Source of the DNA: Halobaculum sp. XH14
GTDB lineage: Archaea > Halobacteriota > Halobacteria > Halobacteriales > Haloferacaceae
DNA: 64,000 nt
Assembly (NCBI RefSeq): GCF_032116555.1
Contig: NZ_CP134949.1
Coordinates: 62,001 to 126,000 of the forward strand
Direction: 5' to 3'
Under the pieces are notes generated by a model. It saw only the letters and a list, made by a program, of their open reading frames with translations, did no database searches and was not told the DNA's origin. This document shows positions 9,098 through 18,072 of this stretch, in pieces. The position numbers were made by a program, and so were the translations under genes. How positions within the stretch are numbered: the stretch's first letter is position 1; every line of letters begins with the position of its first letter.

Positions 9098-10081
9098 ATG
9101 ACCCTGCGGGTGACGTTCCTCGGGACGAGCGGCGCGGTGCCGACGGTCGAGCGCGCCCCCAGCGCCGTCCACGTCAACCGCGAGGGCGACGAACTGCTGT
9201 TCGACTGCGGGGAGGGCACACAGCGGCAGATGATGCGGTACGGCACCGGGTTCGGCCTCTCGCACGTGTTCGTTTCACACCTCCACGGCGACCACATCCT
9301 CGGGCTCCCCGGCCTCGTGCAGAGCCTCGATTTCAACGACCGCGAGGAGGCGCTCGCCATCCACGGCCCGCCCGGATCGAAGCGAACCATCCGCCGGCTG
9401 GTCCACGCGGGCGGGCACGAGCCCACCTTCCCGGTTCGTATCGACGAGGTCCGCCCGGGGAACGTCGCGCTCGCCCGCGAGGAGTACCAGGTCCGGACGT
9501 TCGAGACGGACCACCGGACGACCTCGATGGGGTTCGCGCTCGCCGAGGCAGACCGGAAGGGCCGCTTCGACCGCGAGAAGGCCGAGGACGAACTCGGGAT
9601 TCCGCCCGGCCCGGCGTACGGCCGGCTCCACGGCGGCGAGGCGGTCGAACTGGACGACGGCACCGTGATTCGGCCCGAGGCGGTCGTCGGGCCGCCCCGG
9701 CCGGGCCGGACCGTGGTCTACACCGGCGACACGCGACCCGTGGACGCGACCGTCGAGGCCGCCGACGGCGCGGACCTGCTGATCCACGACGCGACGTTCG
9801 CGGACGACGACGCAGAGCGCGCCCGGAAGACGGCCCACTCGACCGCGACCGAGGCGGCCGAGATCGCCCGCCGGGCCGGCGCGAAGCGGCTCGCGCTCAC
9901 CCACATCTCCTCCCGGTACGCCGCCCGCGCGGGGCTCCTGGAGTCGGAAGCGAGGGAGGCGTTCGAGGCGACGGGGGTCGACGCGCGGACGGGCGTCGGA
10001 GGCGGAAACGGCGACGCCGTCTCGGTGTTCGTCCCGGACGACGGCGACGAGGTCGAGGTCCCGTTCCCGGACGACCGGTGA
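9098..10081 (+). CDS. rnz: Ribonuclease Z (tRNA 3' processing endonuclease)
   Basis: A 327-residue metallo-beta-lactamase-fold nuclease that removes the 3' trailer of pre-tRNA. It opens with VTFLGTSGAVPT, and the zinc motif SHLHGDH places His61, His63, Asp65 and His66 as ligands. Later ligands are in ETDHRTTSMG and VVYTGDTRP, with LTHISSRY near the end. The ATG at 9098 has a TATA-like GCGTTTCACC (9066-9075) about 27 bases upstream, consistent with a leaderless mRNA; GTG 9089 is less likely. Confidence 0.95.
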   Translation: MTLRVTFLGTSGAVPTVERAPSAVHVNREGDELLFDCGEGTQRQMMRYGTGFGLSHVFVSHLHGDHILGLPGLVQSLDFNDREEALAIHGPPGSKRTIRRLVHAGGHEPTFPVRIDEVRPGNVALAREEYQVRTFETDHRTTSMGFALAEADRKGRFDREKAEDELGIPPGPAYGRLHGGEAVELDDGTVIRPEAVVGPPRPGRTVVYTGDTRPVDATVEAADGADLLIHDATFADDDAERARKTAHSTATEAAEIARRAGAKRLALTHISSRYAARAGLLESEAREAFEATGVDARTGVGGGNGDAVSVFVPDDGDEVEVPFPDDR

Positions 10082-10205
10082 GTCGGTCCGGCGACGACGA
10101 CCGGCGAGTCGTCTTCGGGGCGGCGAGGAGTGACTACGTTTCCCACACGGCGACCATACCCGCCACATAGCGGCCGTTAAGCCGCGATGGACGGACCCAC
10201 GGACG

Positions 10206-10595
10206 ATGACCGACGCCGACCTCCGCCTGTTCCTGGCCGACGCGAACGCGGGGTTCCGCGCCGCCGCGGTCGAACTGCTGGGACGGGACGGAATCCTCGT
10301 CGAGTCGACCCCGCGGATCCGCTCGGTCCCGGACTCGGCGTGGCGAGCCGACTGCGTCGCGGTCGATCCGGGGGTCGCGGCCGGCGCCGTCCGGGCAGTC
10401 TGGCTGGCGCGCCGCGGGCCCCCGCTGGTCGTCGTCACGGGCGCGCCCGTCGAGGACCTGCCCGAGGTGCTGCTCGCGGCCGCCGACGGCTACGTGGAGA
10501 AGGGGACGAACGGGACGTTCGGCGCGCTCGAGGGCGCCGTCCGGCGCGCCGCCGAGGGGCGGAGCGAGGCCCCGACGGTCACGGGCGTCGCCTGA
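10206..10595 (+). CDS. Degenerate response-regulator receiver-like protein
   Basis: A 129-residue single-domain protein with the alternating pattern of a CheY-like receiver. FLADANAGF corresponds to the acidic pocket end of strand 1, VAVDPGVAAG to the usual phospho-Asp strand, VVVTGAP to the strand with the conserved Thr/Ser, and YVEKGT to the conserved Lys. The acidic pocket is reduced, so phosphorylation is doubtful. There is no output domain and no partner kinase next door. It stands alone between rnz and the DUF460 gene. Family assignment is moderate. Confidence 0.6.
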   Translation: MTDADLRLFLADANAGFRAAAVELLGRDGILVESTPRIRSVPDSAWRADCVAVDPGVAAGAVRAVWLARRGPPLVVVTGAPVEDLPEVLLAAADGYVEKGTNGTFGALEGAVRRAAEGRSEAPTVTGVA

Positions 10596-10735
10596 TTCGG
10601 GGGCGCATCCGGTCTGGCCCCTCACGGACGCCACACACGCAGGGTGGCTGGAGCGGCGACCCGACTCCCGATCCATCGACGCCGTGGGTCGGTTCCGGCG
10701 GGGCATTTTTAGCCCCGAACCGCCAACGAGGGGGC

Positions 10736-12706
10736 GTGAACGCCCGGACGAGCGTGCTCGACTCCCTCGTCTACGGGGTCGACGTGCAGAGCGGTGACAT
10801 CCGGGGCGACGCGCCCTCCTACGCCCTGGTGGCCTTCGACGGCGAGACGCTGGAACGCGACGTGGTGAGCCACCGCAAGCTCAGACGGCGCATCGACGCC
10901 GAGGGGCCGGCGCTCGTCGCCACCGACAACATGTACGAACTGGCCGAGGACAAGGACGCTCTCGTCCACTTCCTCCGCGCGCTCCCCGCCGAGACGTCGC
11001 TCGTGCAGGTGACCGGCGACGAACGGCCCGAGCCCCTCTCGCGGGTCGCGGCCCGCCACGGCGTCCCGTACGGGAAGGACCCGATGAAGGAGGCCGAGGC
11101 GGCCGCCAGGCTCGCGGCCGCGAACGTCGGCTACGCGGTGCGCGCGTTCGCCGACACGACGACCGTCAAGGTCTCGCGCGGCCGCTCGACCGGCAAGGGC
11201 GGGTGGAGCGAGGACCGCTACACCCGGCGCATCCACGGGAACGTGAAGCGGCGCGCCCGCGAGGTCGAGGACGCGCTGGAGGGGGCGAGCCTGGAGTTCG
11301 AGATGGACGTGAAAGAGCAGTACGGCGGCTACGGCAACGCGGTCTTCACCGTCGAAGCGCCGCCGGCGGACATCCCCGTCTCGCGGAACCGCTCGGGCGA
11401 CACCCGGGTCGAGATCGAGCGGGAGCGGCGCGACGGCGTTGAGTTCGAGCCGCTCGCCAAGCGCCGCGACCACGTCGTCGTCGGCATCGACCCGGGGACG
11501 ACCACGGCGGCGGCCGTCCTCGACCTCGACGGGAACGCCCTCGACGTCGTCTCGACCAGGACCGCCGACACGGCCGAGGTCATCGAGTGGCTCGTCGAGC
11601 GGGGCCGACCCGTCGTCGTCGCCGCGGACGTGACCCCGATGCCCGAAACGGTCGAGAAGTTCCGCCGGTCGTTCGACGCCGCCGGCTGGGCGCCCGAGCG
11701 CGATCTGCCGGTGGACGACAAGCTCCACCGGACCGAGGACGTCGCCTACGACAACGACCACGAGCGGGACGCCCTGGCGGCGGCGCTGTTCGCCTTCGAC
11801 GACCACGAGGATCAGTTCGAACGGATCACGCACAAGACCCCGGCTGGGATCGAGCGCGGGGAGGTGATCGCCAGGGTCGTCGCCGGCGAGGAGTCCGTCG
11901 AGGCGGCGCTGGCGGAGCTGAGCGACGACCCCGAGGACGAGGGGGCCGAGGAGTCCGACCACGAGCCGCGGGAACTCACCGAGCAGGAGGAGCGGATCCG
12001 CGACCTGGAAGCCCGGGTCGAGCGCCTGCAGGAGCACGCCGAGGACTTGAAAGCGGATCGGGCGGAGAAGGACGACCGCATCGCGGAACTCGAGGACGAA
12101 CTCACCGAGGCCAGACGCGAGTCGCGCCGCGAGGCGCGGCGCGACCGCGAGGTGACGCGCCTCCGGCGCGAGAACGACCGGCTGGAGCGGGAGAAGGACG
12201 ACGCCGAGGCGCGCGCCGAGGAGCTGTCGGACAAGCTCGACCGGCTGAAGGCGCTCTGGAAGCTGGACCACGACGACTTCGCGGACGTGGCCGAGGGCCG
12301 CGACCTCGTGCCCGTGAAGGTGGTCGAGCAGTTCACCAAGGCCGCGCTCGACCACGCGGAAGAACAGTTCGGCCTCGCCGCCGGCGACGTGGTGTACCTC
12401 CGGGACGCGTCCGGCGCGGGCCGGGCGACCGCCGAACGGCTCGCCGACGTCGAGCCGCGGGCGGTGCTCCGCAGCGGCGGGCTCTCGGACGCCGCCGACG
12501 CGGTGCTGTTCGAGCACGAGGTGCCGGTCGGGCCGGCCGCCGACGTGCAGGTTCAGGAGGTGGACGAACTCGCGGTCGCCCGCGAGAGCGACGTGGAGGC
12601 GCTCGTCGCGGACTGGGCGGACCGGGCCGAGGAGCGCGAGCGGGAGCAGACCGCCGACATGGTGGACGAGATCATCTCCGAGCACAGGGCGAGCGGCGCG
12701 GAGTGA
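10736..12706 (+). CDS. DUF460 family protein (RNase H-like fold with coiled coil)
   Basis: A 656-residue archaeal DUF460 protein. The N-terminal domain (1-240) is family-specific. From about residue 245 an RNase H/RuvC-like core appears: VVGIDPGTTTAAAV, later VVAADVTPMP and DNDHERDALAAALFAF, whose acidic residues could bind metal. Residues about 410-510 form a long charged coiled coil, followed by a C-terminal domain. The start is GTG 10736; a TATA-like GCATTTTTAG (10703-10712) lies about 27 bases upstream, so the mRNA is probably leaderless. Nuclease activity is inferred from the fold. Confidence 0.85.
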   Translation: MNARTSVLDSLVYGVDVQSGDIRGDAPSYALVAFDGETLERDVVSHRKLRRRIDAEGPALVATDNMYELAEDKDALVHFLRALPAETSLVQVTGDERPEPLSRVAARHGVPYGKDPMKEAEAAARLAAANVGYAVRAFADTTTVKVSRGRSTGKGGWSEDRYTRRIHGNVKRRAREVEDALEGASLEFEMDVKEQYGGYGNAVFTVEAPPADIPVSRNRSGDTRVEIERERRDGVEFEPLAKRRDHVVVGIDPGTTTAAAVLDLDGNALDVVSTRTADTAEVIEWLVERGRPVVVAADVTPMPETVEKFRRSFDAAGWAPERDLPVDDKLHRTEDVAYDNDHERDALAAALFAFDDHEDQFERITHKTPAGIERGEVIARVVAGEESVEAALAELSDDPEDEGAEESDHEPRELTEQEERIRDLEARVERLQEHAEDLKADRAEKDDRIAELEDELTEARRESRREARRDREVTRLRRENDRLEREKDDAEARAEELSDKLDRLKALWKLDHDDFADVAEGRDLVPVKVVEQFTKAALDHAEEQFGLAAGDVVYLRDASGAGRATAERLADVEPRAVLRSGGLSDAADAVLFEHEVPVGPAADVQVQEVDELAVARESDVEALVADWADRAEEREREQTADMVDEIISEHRASGAE

Positions 12707-12821
12707 GCGGCGGCCGAGCCGGTTAGTACCCCGCTAATCGAGCCCCTACCGAACTGCTGGTTGCACTCGCCGACAACCACCTGACTGCGAGCCGAACACT
12801 CTCGAATTCGGACACCTCGAA

Positions 12822-12846
12822 GACCCCTTCGTTTCGAGTGGAGTGT
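12822..12846 (-). other. ORB-like motif (candidate Orc1/Cdc6 binding site)
   Basis: Read on the minus strand the site contains TCCACTCGAAACGAAGGGGT, resembling the archaeal origin recognition box (an imperfect dyad followed by a G run). It lies in the 172-base spacer between the convergent DUF460 and ilvA genes. A second, less exact copy is at 46775-46797. No orc1/cdc6 gene is in the window, so origin function is unproven. Confidence 0.4.
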
Positions 12847-12878
12847 GGGGATTTACCACGGGAGTAGTCCTCGTGTAC

Positions 12879-14093
12879 TCAGTTGACGCGTTCGACCTCG
12901 TACCCCTGGTCGCGGACCGCCGAGATGATCCCGCTCGCGTGCTCGCGGCCGCTGGTGACGACCCGGAACACGAGGTACGCCTCGCCGACGCGGAGGTCCT
13001 CGACCGCGCGGTCGTGTCGGACGTGCCGGATGTTCGCGCCCTCCGCGGCGATGCGGTCGGACAGGCGCGCCATCTCGCCGGGCTCGTCGTCGATGCGGAC
13101 CCGGAGCCGGAGGAGCTGGTCCCGGTCGGTCATCGCGTGGGTGAGCACCGTCTGGAGCATCGACATGTCGATGTTACCGCCACACAGCACCGGGACGACC
13201 GTCTCGTCGGTCACGTCGAGGTCGGGCGAGAGCATCCCCGCGACGGAGGTCGCGCCCGCGCCCTCGACGAGCTGTTTCGCCCGCTGGAGCAGCGTGAGGA
13301 TGGCGTGGGAGATCTCGTCGTCGCTGACGGTCACCACCTCGTCGACGTGTTCCTCGATGAGTCCGTAGGTCAGCTCCGAGATGCCGCCGGTGGCGATGCC
13401 GTCGGCGATGGTCCGGGTCTCGTCGACGCCGACCGGCTCGCCCTTGTCGAGGCTCTCCGGGACCGTCGCGGCCTCCTCGGCCTGCACGCCGACGACGCGG
13501 ACGTCGGGCGCGACGGCGGCGAGCGCGGTCGCGATACCCGAGATGAGCCCGCCACCCCCGATGGGCACGACGACGGCGTCAACGTCGGGTACCTGTTCGG
13601 CGATCTCGAGCCCGAGCGTCCCCTGGCCGGCGACGATGTCGGGGTCGTCGTAGGCGTGGACGAACAGGCTCCCCGGCTCGTCGGCCAGTTCCTCGGCGTG
13701 GGCGAGCGCGTCCTGGAAGCCCGCGCCGTGGAGGACGACCTCCGCGCCGTACCCGCGGGTGGCGTTCACCTTCATCTGCGGGGCCGTCTTCGGCATCACG
13801 ATGGTCGAGGGGATTCCCTCGTGGGCGGCCGCGAGCGCGACGCCCTGGGCGTGGTTGCCCGCGCTGGCGGCGACGACGCGCTCGGCCTCGCCCGCCTCCG
13901 CGACCCGGGAGAGCTTGTTCGACGCGCCGCGGGTCTTGAACGAGCCGGTGCGCTGGAGGTGCTCCATCTTGAGGCGCACGTCCGCGCCGCTCAGTTCCGA
14001 GAGCGAGCGGGAGCGTTCGATCGGCGTCTCGCGGACGATGTCGGTGGCGAACCGCTCCCGGGCGGCCCGGATGGCGGTGACGTCGACGGTCAT
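12879..14093 (-). CDS. ilvA: Threonine ammonia-lyase (threonine dehydratase) with ACT domain
   Basis: A 404-residue PLP enzyme converting threonine to 2-oxobutanoate, the entry to isoleucine synthesis. The PLP lysine is Lys53 in TGSFKTRGASNK, and the phosphate-binding loop is PIGGGGLISG near residue 180. Residues from about 325 form a C-terminal ACT domain (VRIDDEPGEMARLSDRI), the regulatory module. The ATG at 14093 is preceded on the minus strand by the TATA-like CAATTTTTGTAAC, about 27 bases away. It is transcribed away from the SWIM protein gene, with no operon partner. Confidence 0.95.
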   Translation of the reverse strand: MTVDVTAIRAARERFATDIVRETPIERSRSLSELSGADVRLKMEHLQRTGSFKTRGASNKLSRVAEAGEAERVVAASAGNHAQGVALAAAHEGIPSTIVMPKTAPQMKVNATRGYGAEVVLHGAGFQDALAHAEELADEPGSLFVHAYDDPDIVAGQGTLGLEIAEQVPDVDAVVVPIGGGGLISGIATALAAVAPDVRVVGVQAEEAATVPESLDKGEPVGVDETRTIADGIATGGISELTYGLIEEHVDEVVTVSDDEISHAILTLLQRAKQLVEGAGATSVAGMLSPDLDVTDETVVPVLCGGNIDMSMLQTVLTHAMTDRDQLLRLRVRIDDEPGEMARLSDRIAAEGANIRHVRHDRAVEDLRVGEAYLVFRVVTSGREHASGIISAVRDQGYEVERVN

Positions 14094-14175
14094 GGGTGCG
14101 CGTCGCGGCGCCGTTACAAAAATTGCGGGAATGGCTAGTCGAGAACGTGCGGGAATAGCCGGTCGGGGAACGCGA

Positions 14176-14718
14176 TCAGAGGAAGTCGTGGACGTCCGAG
14201 TACCACATGTCGTGGTGGTCCACGCGGTCGACCCGTTCGGCCAGGTCGACCGCGATGGCGTGCCAGCAGCGCTCGTCCGGACGCTCGGCGTCGAGGTTGT
14301 ACGTCGCGTCCGGGCAGTCGCAGTCGCCCTCCTCCACGATGTGCTCGGCGCGGTGGCCGACGACGACCGTGAAATCGCGGTACTGTTTCACCCGTTGCTC
14401 GGAGACGGCCTCGATGGCGCGCCGGCCGCGACCGTCGTGGGTCTCGATGATCGCCTTCACGATGACCGGGCGGAGTTCCCCCGTCGCGGCGAGGGCCGCC
14501 CGCCAGTCCTCCTCCGCGAGGGCGGCGACTTCCTCGGCCGAGGGGCCGTCGCTGTCCGCGTCGGCGGACGCCTCGTCTGCCGGGTCGACGTCCGCCGGAT
14601 CCGCGTCGGAAGCGGCCGAATCCGCCTCGGAAGCGACCGGATCCGCCTCGGCGTCGATGCCGGCGTCGGCGTTCCCCTCGGGCACGTCCGGCGCTTGGTG
14701 CCCCCGGGGGAAAACCAC
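14176..14718 (-). CDS. SWIM zinc-finger domain protein with repetitive acidic N-terminus
   Basis: A 180-residue protein. The C-terminal half has the SWIM pattern Cx1C...CxH: GDCDCPDATYN followed by RCWHAIAV, which would bind one zinc. The first 60 residues are low-complexity Ala/Asp/Glu/Ser, encoded partly by three tandem 21-base repeats at 14594-14656. The start is GTG 14718; no ATG is available upstream of the domain. SWIM domains bind DNA or proteins; the partner here is unknown. Confidence 0.7.
   Translation of the reverse strand: MVFPRGHQAPDVPEGNADAGIDAEADPVASEADSAASDADPADVDPADEASADADSDGPSAEEVAALAEEDWRAALAATGELRPVIVKAIIETHDGRGRRAIEAVSEQRVKQYRDFTVVVGHRAEHIVEEGDCDCPDATYNLDAERPDERCWHAIAVDLAERVDRVDHHDMWYSDVHDFL
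14594..14656. repeat. Three tandem 21-base repeats within the SWIM protein gene
   Basis: Units at 14594-14614, 14615-14635 and 14636-14656 each contain the core CCGRATCCGCSTCGG. They are in frame and encode seven-residue Ala/Ser/Asp/Glu units in the N-terminal linker, so unit number can change without breaking the frame. Confidence 0.75.
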
Positions 14719-14824
14719 TTCGGAGGCTCGAATCCGCGGGTTTCGCGCCTTCGGAGGGACGCCCGCGGCGGCCGTCCGTCGCAGTCGGGTCGCTTATCCC
14801 CGCTAGCGCCCCAGTGCCGACAGC

Positions 14825-15943
14825 ATGGAGATCGAGGAAGGGGGCGTCACGGTCGAGATCGAGGACGCCCGCGACGGGGCCAGCGAGGGGCGCACCGACG
14901 ACGTGTTCTACAACCCCGAGATGGAGCTAAACCGGGACGTCACCGTCGCCACGCTCCGCGCGTACGCCGACCGCGAGGGGCGGGCCGAGACGTACCTCGA
15001 CGCGATGGCCGCCTCGGGCGTCCGGGGCACCCGCGCCGCCGCCGAAGGCTGGGCGGTCACCTGCGCCGACGTCGAACCCGAGTCCGTCGAACTCGCGGCC
15101 CGGAACCTCGCCGACTACGACGGCTGCGAGGCGGTCGAGCGCGACGCGAACGCGCTGCTCCACGCCGACTTCTTCGACGTGGTCGACGTCGACCCGTACG
15201 GCTCGCCGATACCGTTCGCCGACGCCGCGGTCGCCGGCACCCGGAACCTGCTGTGTGTCACCGCGACGGACACGGCGCCCCTGTGTGGCGCGCACTTCGA
15301 CGCCGGCGTCCGTCGCTACTCGACGGTCCCCCGGAACACGGACTACCACCCGGAGATGGGCCTCCGAGTCCTGCTCTCGGCGCTCGTCCGTCGCGCCGCC
15401 AGTCGGGACAAGGCGGCCACGCCCGTCTGCTCGCACGTCTCGCGCCACTACGCCCGGACGTACCTCGAACTCGACGCGTCGGCCTCCGCGGCGAACGACC
15501 GGCTCGACGACCTCGGACACGTCCACCACTGCCAGGACTGTCTCGAACGCGAGCACGAGTACGGCCTCCACGCGGACCCGCCCGAGGCCTGCCCTCACTG
15601 CGGGTCGAACCGCCTCGTCATCGCGGGTCCACTCTGGCTCGGCCGGGTCGCCGACCCCGAGTTCGCCGACTCCGTCCGCGAACACGTCACCGACGATATG
15701 GGCACCGCAAAACGCGCCAGGAAGCTGCTCGAGACGGTTTCCGACGAACTCGACACGCCGACCCACTACGACCAGCACCGGCTCTGTGAACTGTGGAACC
15801 GGCCGGCCTCGGGGATGGACGAGTTCGTGGAAACCCTGCGAAGCGCCGGCTTCGACGCCAGCCGCGCCCACTACGCCGGCACCGCGCTGAAGAGCGACGC
15901 GACGATCGCGGAGATGCGGGAGGCGACCGCCGACCTGGGGTAA
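14825..15943 (+). CDS. trm1: tRNA (guanine26-N2)-dimethyltransferase
   Basis: A 372-residue SAM-dependent enzyme that dimethylates G26 of tRNAs. It shows [15 protein letters not shown] at the N-terminus, the SAM-binding [11 protein letters not shown], and the catalytic-type DVDPYGSP near residue 125. A zinc-ribbon-like pair CQDC...CPHCG lies near 237-262, as in archaeal Trm1. A TATA-like GCTTATCCC (14789-14797) precedes the ATG, giving an mRNA with almost no leader. Confidence 0.95.
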   Translation: MEIEEGGVTVEIEDARDGASEGRTDDVFYNPEMELNRDVTVATLRAYADREGRAETYLDAMAASGVRGTRAAAEGWAVTCADVEPESVELAARNLADYDGCEAVERDANALLHADFFDVVDVDPYGSPIPFADAAVAGTRNLLCVTATDTAPLCGAHFDAGVRRYSTVPRNTDYHPEMGLRVLLSALVRRAASRDKAATPVCSHVSRHYARTYLELDASASAANDRLDDLGHVHHCQDCLEREHEYGLHADPPEACPHCGSNRLVIAGPLWLGRVADPEFADSVREHVTDDMGTAKRARKLLETVSDELDTPTHYDQHRLCELWNRPASGMDEFVETLRSAGFDASRAHYAGTALKSDATIAEMREATADLG

Positions 15944-16089
15944 CCCTCGCCTTCCGCGGACACGATACGGACCGGCAGGCGCGCCCGACGACGACCCCGA
16001 GGACCGGTCGGGGAGGATCATCGAACTCGGCGACCGTCACGTCTCGGCCGCCGACCGGGGCCGAGCCCTGGACGACGCTCACGGCCGCG

Positions 16090-16413
16090 TCAGTCCACGA
16101 ACACGTACCGTTCCGCCTCGATGGCGAGGGTTCCGTCCGTCGTGATCCGGACGTGATAGCCCGCGTACTCGAACGCGAGGTGCCCCTCGGTGAGGCGAGA
16201 CCTCCCGGTTTCATCCGCGGTGAAGAGGGTCTCGAGCGCGTCCGGGTCGACGGCGTCCGCGAGGAGCGGCAACTCGGTGGGGACGGTGTCGTCGACGGCG
16301 GCGACCGCCCGGAGCAGTTCCGTCCTCGCGGATTCGGTCTCCGGGTCGAACTCGTGCAAGTAGCGGTACGGTGCGGTTGAGGGCTCGTCGTCGGTTTCGT
16401 TCTGGTCCGGCAT
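16090..16413 (-). CDS. HalOD1 output domain protein
   Basis: A 107-residue protein matching the haloarchaeal HalOD1 output domain: an N-terminal YRYLHEFDPE segment, a helical middle part, and the C-terminal beta pattern HLAFEYAGYHVRITTDGTLAIE. These domains are found alone or behind receiver/HTH modules and are thought to act in signalling. The ATG at 16413 is chosen over the 15-codon longer frame because homology begins there. It has no obvious operon partner; a second HalOD1 protein is at 33085-33432. Confidence 0.7.
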   Translation of the reverse strand: MPDQNETDDEPSTAPYRYLHEFDPETESARTELLRAVAAVDDTVPTELPLLADAVDPDALETLFTADETGRSRLTEGHLAFEYAGYHVRITTDGTLAIEAERYVFVD

Positions 16414-16722
16414 TGGTGGATCACGGAGCGTTGGACCCTGTGGTGTTCCCGTGGACACGGCCGACCACGCACACGACTCACCGCACTACTGGCGTCCTGC
16501 TTCCCATCGAGAGTGGACACACGGCGTGAAATCTCTCGTTTGCACGTGGAGACCGGATGCACAAAACCCCCGCATTCACCCGGATCATCAAAACCGGCCA
16601 GTCGGTCGCGGCGCTACCGGACGATTCGCGGCGTATCGGCGACCGTGTGTTACACGGGGGGCGCCGGACTCGGGTGCGGAATCGCCATAGCACTCTTGTC
16701 GCTGTCAGGCGAACCACGGACC
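16414..16722. other. Divergent spacer without a supported gene
   Basis: This 309-base spacer separates the HalOD1 gene from the YihY-type gene. I see no convincing coding frame or tRNA. A small perfect hairpin (CCGTGT/ACACGG, 16643-16657) is present. The YihY frame stays open upstream to an ATG at 16513, but the extra residues do not resemble the family. No strong TATA box is evident for either gene. Confidence 0.5.
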
Positions 16723-18069
16723 GTGTCAACGCAGCTCCGGGCCAGAGCTTCGCGGACAGTCGCCGTCCTCGGCCGGGTGGCCCGGACGACGAGCGATCGG
16801 GACGTCACCTTCCTCGCGGCGGGCGTCGCCTACTACGCGTTCGTCTCGTTGCTCCCGACGGTCGTCCTCGTGTTCGTGCTGGCGACCGCGGTCGGCCAGC
16901 AGCAGCTCGTCGCGGCCGTCGTCGACGGCAGCGCCGGCGTCCTCACCGAGGCCGGCCAGCAGTTCGTCATCGAGGCGCTGGCCAGCGGGGCGGGACGGGG
17001 CGGCACCACCGTCTTCAGCGTCCTGCTCGCCGTCTGGGGCTCCCTGAAGGTGTTCCGGGGCATCGACACCGCGTTCGAGGAGATCTACGGCGCGAGCGAC
17101 TCCAGTTCGTTCGTCGGGCGGCTCCGGGACTCGCTCGTCGTCGCGGTGAGCATCGGCGCGAGCTTCCTCCTCATGCTCGCGCTCGGGGGCGTCCTCGCCG
17201 TCGTCGACCTGGGATTCGGGCTCGGCATCTTGAGCTTCTTCGTCCTCCCGGCCGTCCTGACGGCCGCGTTCCTCCCGATGTACTACTTCTTCCCGAACGT
17301 GGACGTGAGCGTCCGCGAGGTGCTCCCCGGCGCAGTGTTCGCCGGGGTGGGCTGGACGCTGCTCCAGGCGCTGTTCCAGGTGTACGTCGGGTACCAGGGG
17401 AGCGCCGGGAGCGGCCCGCAGGTGTACGGCGCGATCGGCGCGGTGCTGCTGCTCGTAACGTGGCTCTACCTCGGCGGGATGGTCCTCCTCGTCGGCGTCG
17501 TCCTGAACGTGACGCTCGCGTCGGAGGGCCGTTCCGGCGTCGACCACGACGAGGATCGGGGGCGTGGCGAGCTCGTCGGCGACGGGAGCGGCCTCGGCGC
17601 CCCGGCCGGGCACGACGGGTCGACCGCCCCCCACGACCCGACGGACCGGCACGGTAAAGGGGACCCCGGACGACGCCGGTCACGTATGAGCGGGGACGAT
17701 ACCGACGAGCCCGCACCCGACATCGCCGAGCTGGACCGCCGGGTCGCGGCGCTGCGGGCCGACCTCGACGACATCGACGGCCGGACCGTCGAGAAGCCGG
17801 CCCTCGAGTCGGAGCTGAAGCGGTACGTCCGCGGCCGGATGCGCCGGGGGCACGCACGCGGCTGGGGCCCGTACCTCGTGCTGCTGTACGGCGTCGTTCT
17901 GACGCTCGGCGCGTTCAGGTGGCTGGAGGGGCTCGTCGCCATCGCCGCGATGCTCATCCTGTTCCTCTCGACGCTCGGACTGTACACCCTGTTCCTCATC
18001 GTCGGAGTGGGGCTGAACCTCCTCGACGTCCCGGGCAAGGCGCTCGACGCCGTCCGGGCGAGGCGGTGA
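16723..18069 (+). CDS. YihY/BrkB-type membrane protein fused in frame to a second membrane protein
   Basis: A 448-residue open frame. Residues 1-270 are a YihY/UPF0761-type integral membrane protein: DVTFLAAGVAYYAFVSLLP, VWGSLKVFRGIDTAFEEIYG, then four or five more helices. A low-complexity Gly/Asp/His linker follows, and from about residue 322 (the Met encoded at 17686) comes a coiled-coil segment (ELDRRVAALRADLDDIDG) plus two or three helices that look like a separate small protein. The junction holds a C6 tract (17627-17632) and an out-of-frame TAA at 17655, so an indel may have joined two genes. Start GTG 16723 was chosen by homology. Confidence 0.75.
   Translation: MSTQLRARASRTVAVLGRVARTTSDRDVTFLAAGVAYYAFVSLLPTVVLVFVLATAVGQQQLVAAVVDGSAGVLTEAGQQFVIEALASGAGRGGTTVFSVLLAVWGSLKVFRGIDTAFEEIYGASDSSSFVGRLRDSLVVAVSIGASFLLMLALGGVLAVVDLGFGLGILSFFVLPAVLTAAFLPMYYFFPNVDVSVREVLPGAVFAGVGWTLLQALFQVYVGYQGSAGSGPQVYGAIGAVLLLVTWLYLGGMVLLVGVVLNVTLASEGRSGVDHDEDRGRGELVGDGSGLGAPAGHDGSTAPHDPTDRHGKGDPGRRRSRMSGDDTDEPAPDIAELDRRVAALRADLDDIDGRTVEKPALESELKRYVRGRMRRGHARGWGPYLVLLYGVVLTLGAFRWLEGLVAIAAMLILFLSTLGLYTLFLIVGVGLNLLDVPGKALDAVRARR
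17651..17688 (+). promoter_or_regulatory. Possible internal promoter and start (ATG 17686) within the YihY fusion
   Basis: CACGGTAAAGG at 17651-17661 resembles a haloarchaeal TATA element and lies about 28 bases before the internal in-frame ATG 17686, from which a self-contained 127-residue membrane protein could be made. This suggests the second half was, or still is, its own gene. Confidence 0.35.
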
Positions 18070-18072
18070 CCC

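Noticed and set aside
12843-14138. A 431-codon plus-strand frame across ilvA
   Set aside because: Antisense shadow. The threonine ammonia-lyase on the minus strand is complete, with its own promoter-like box.
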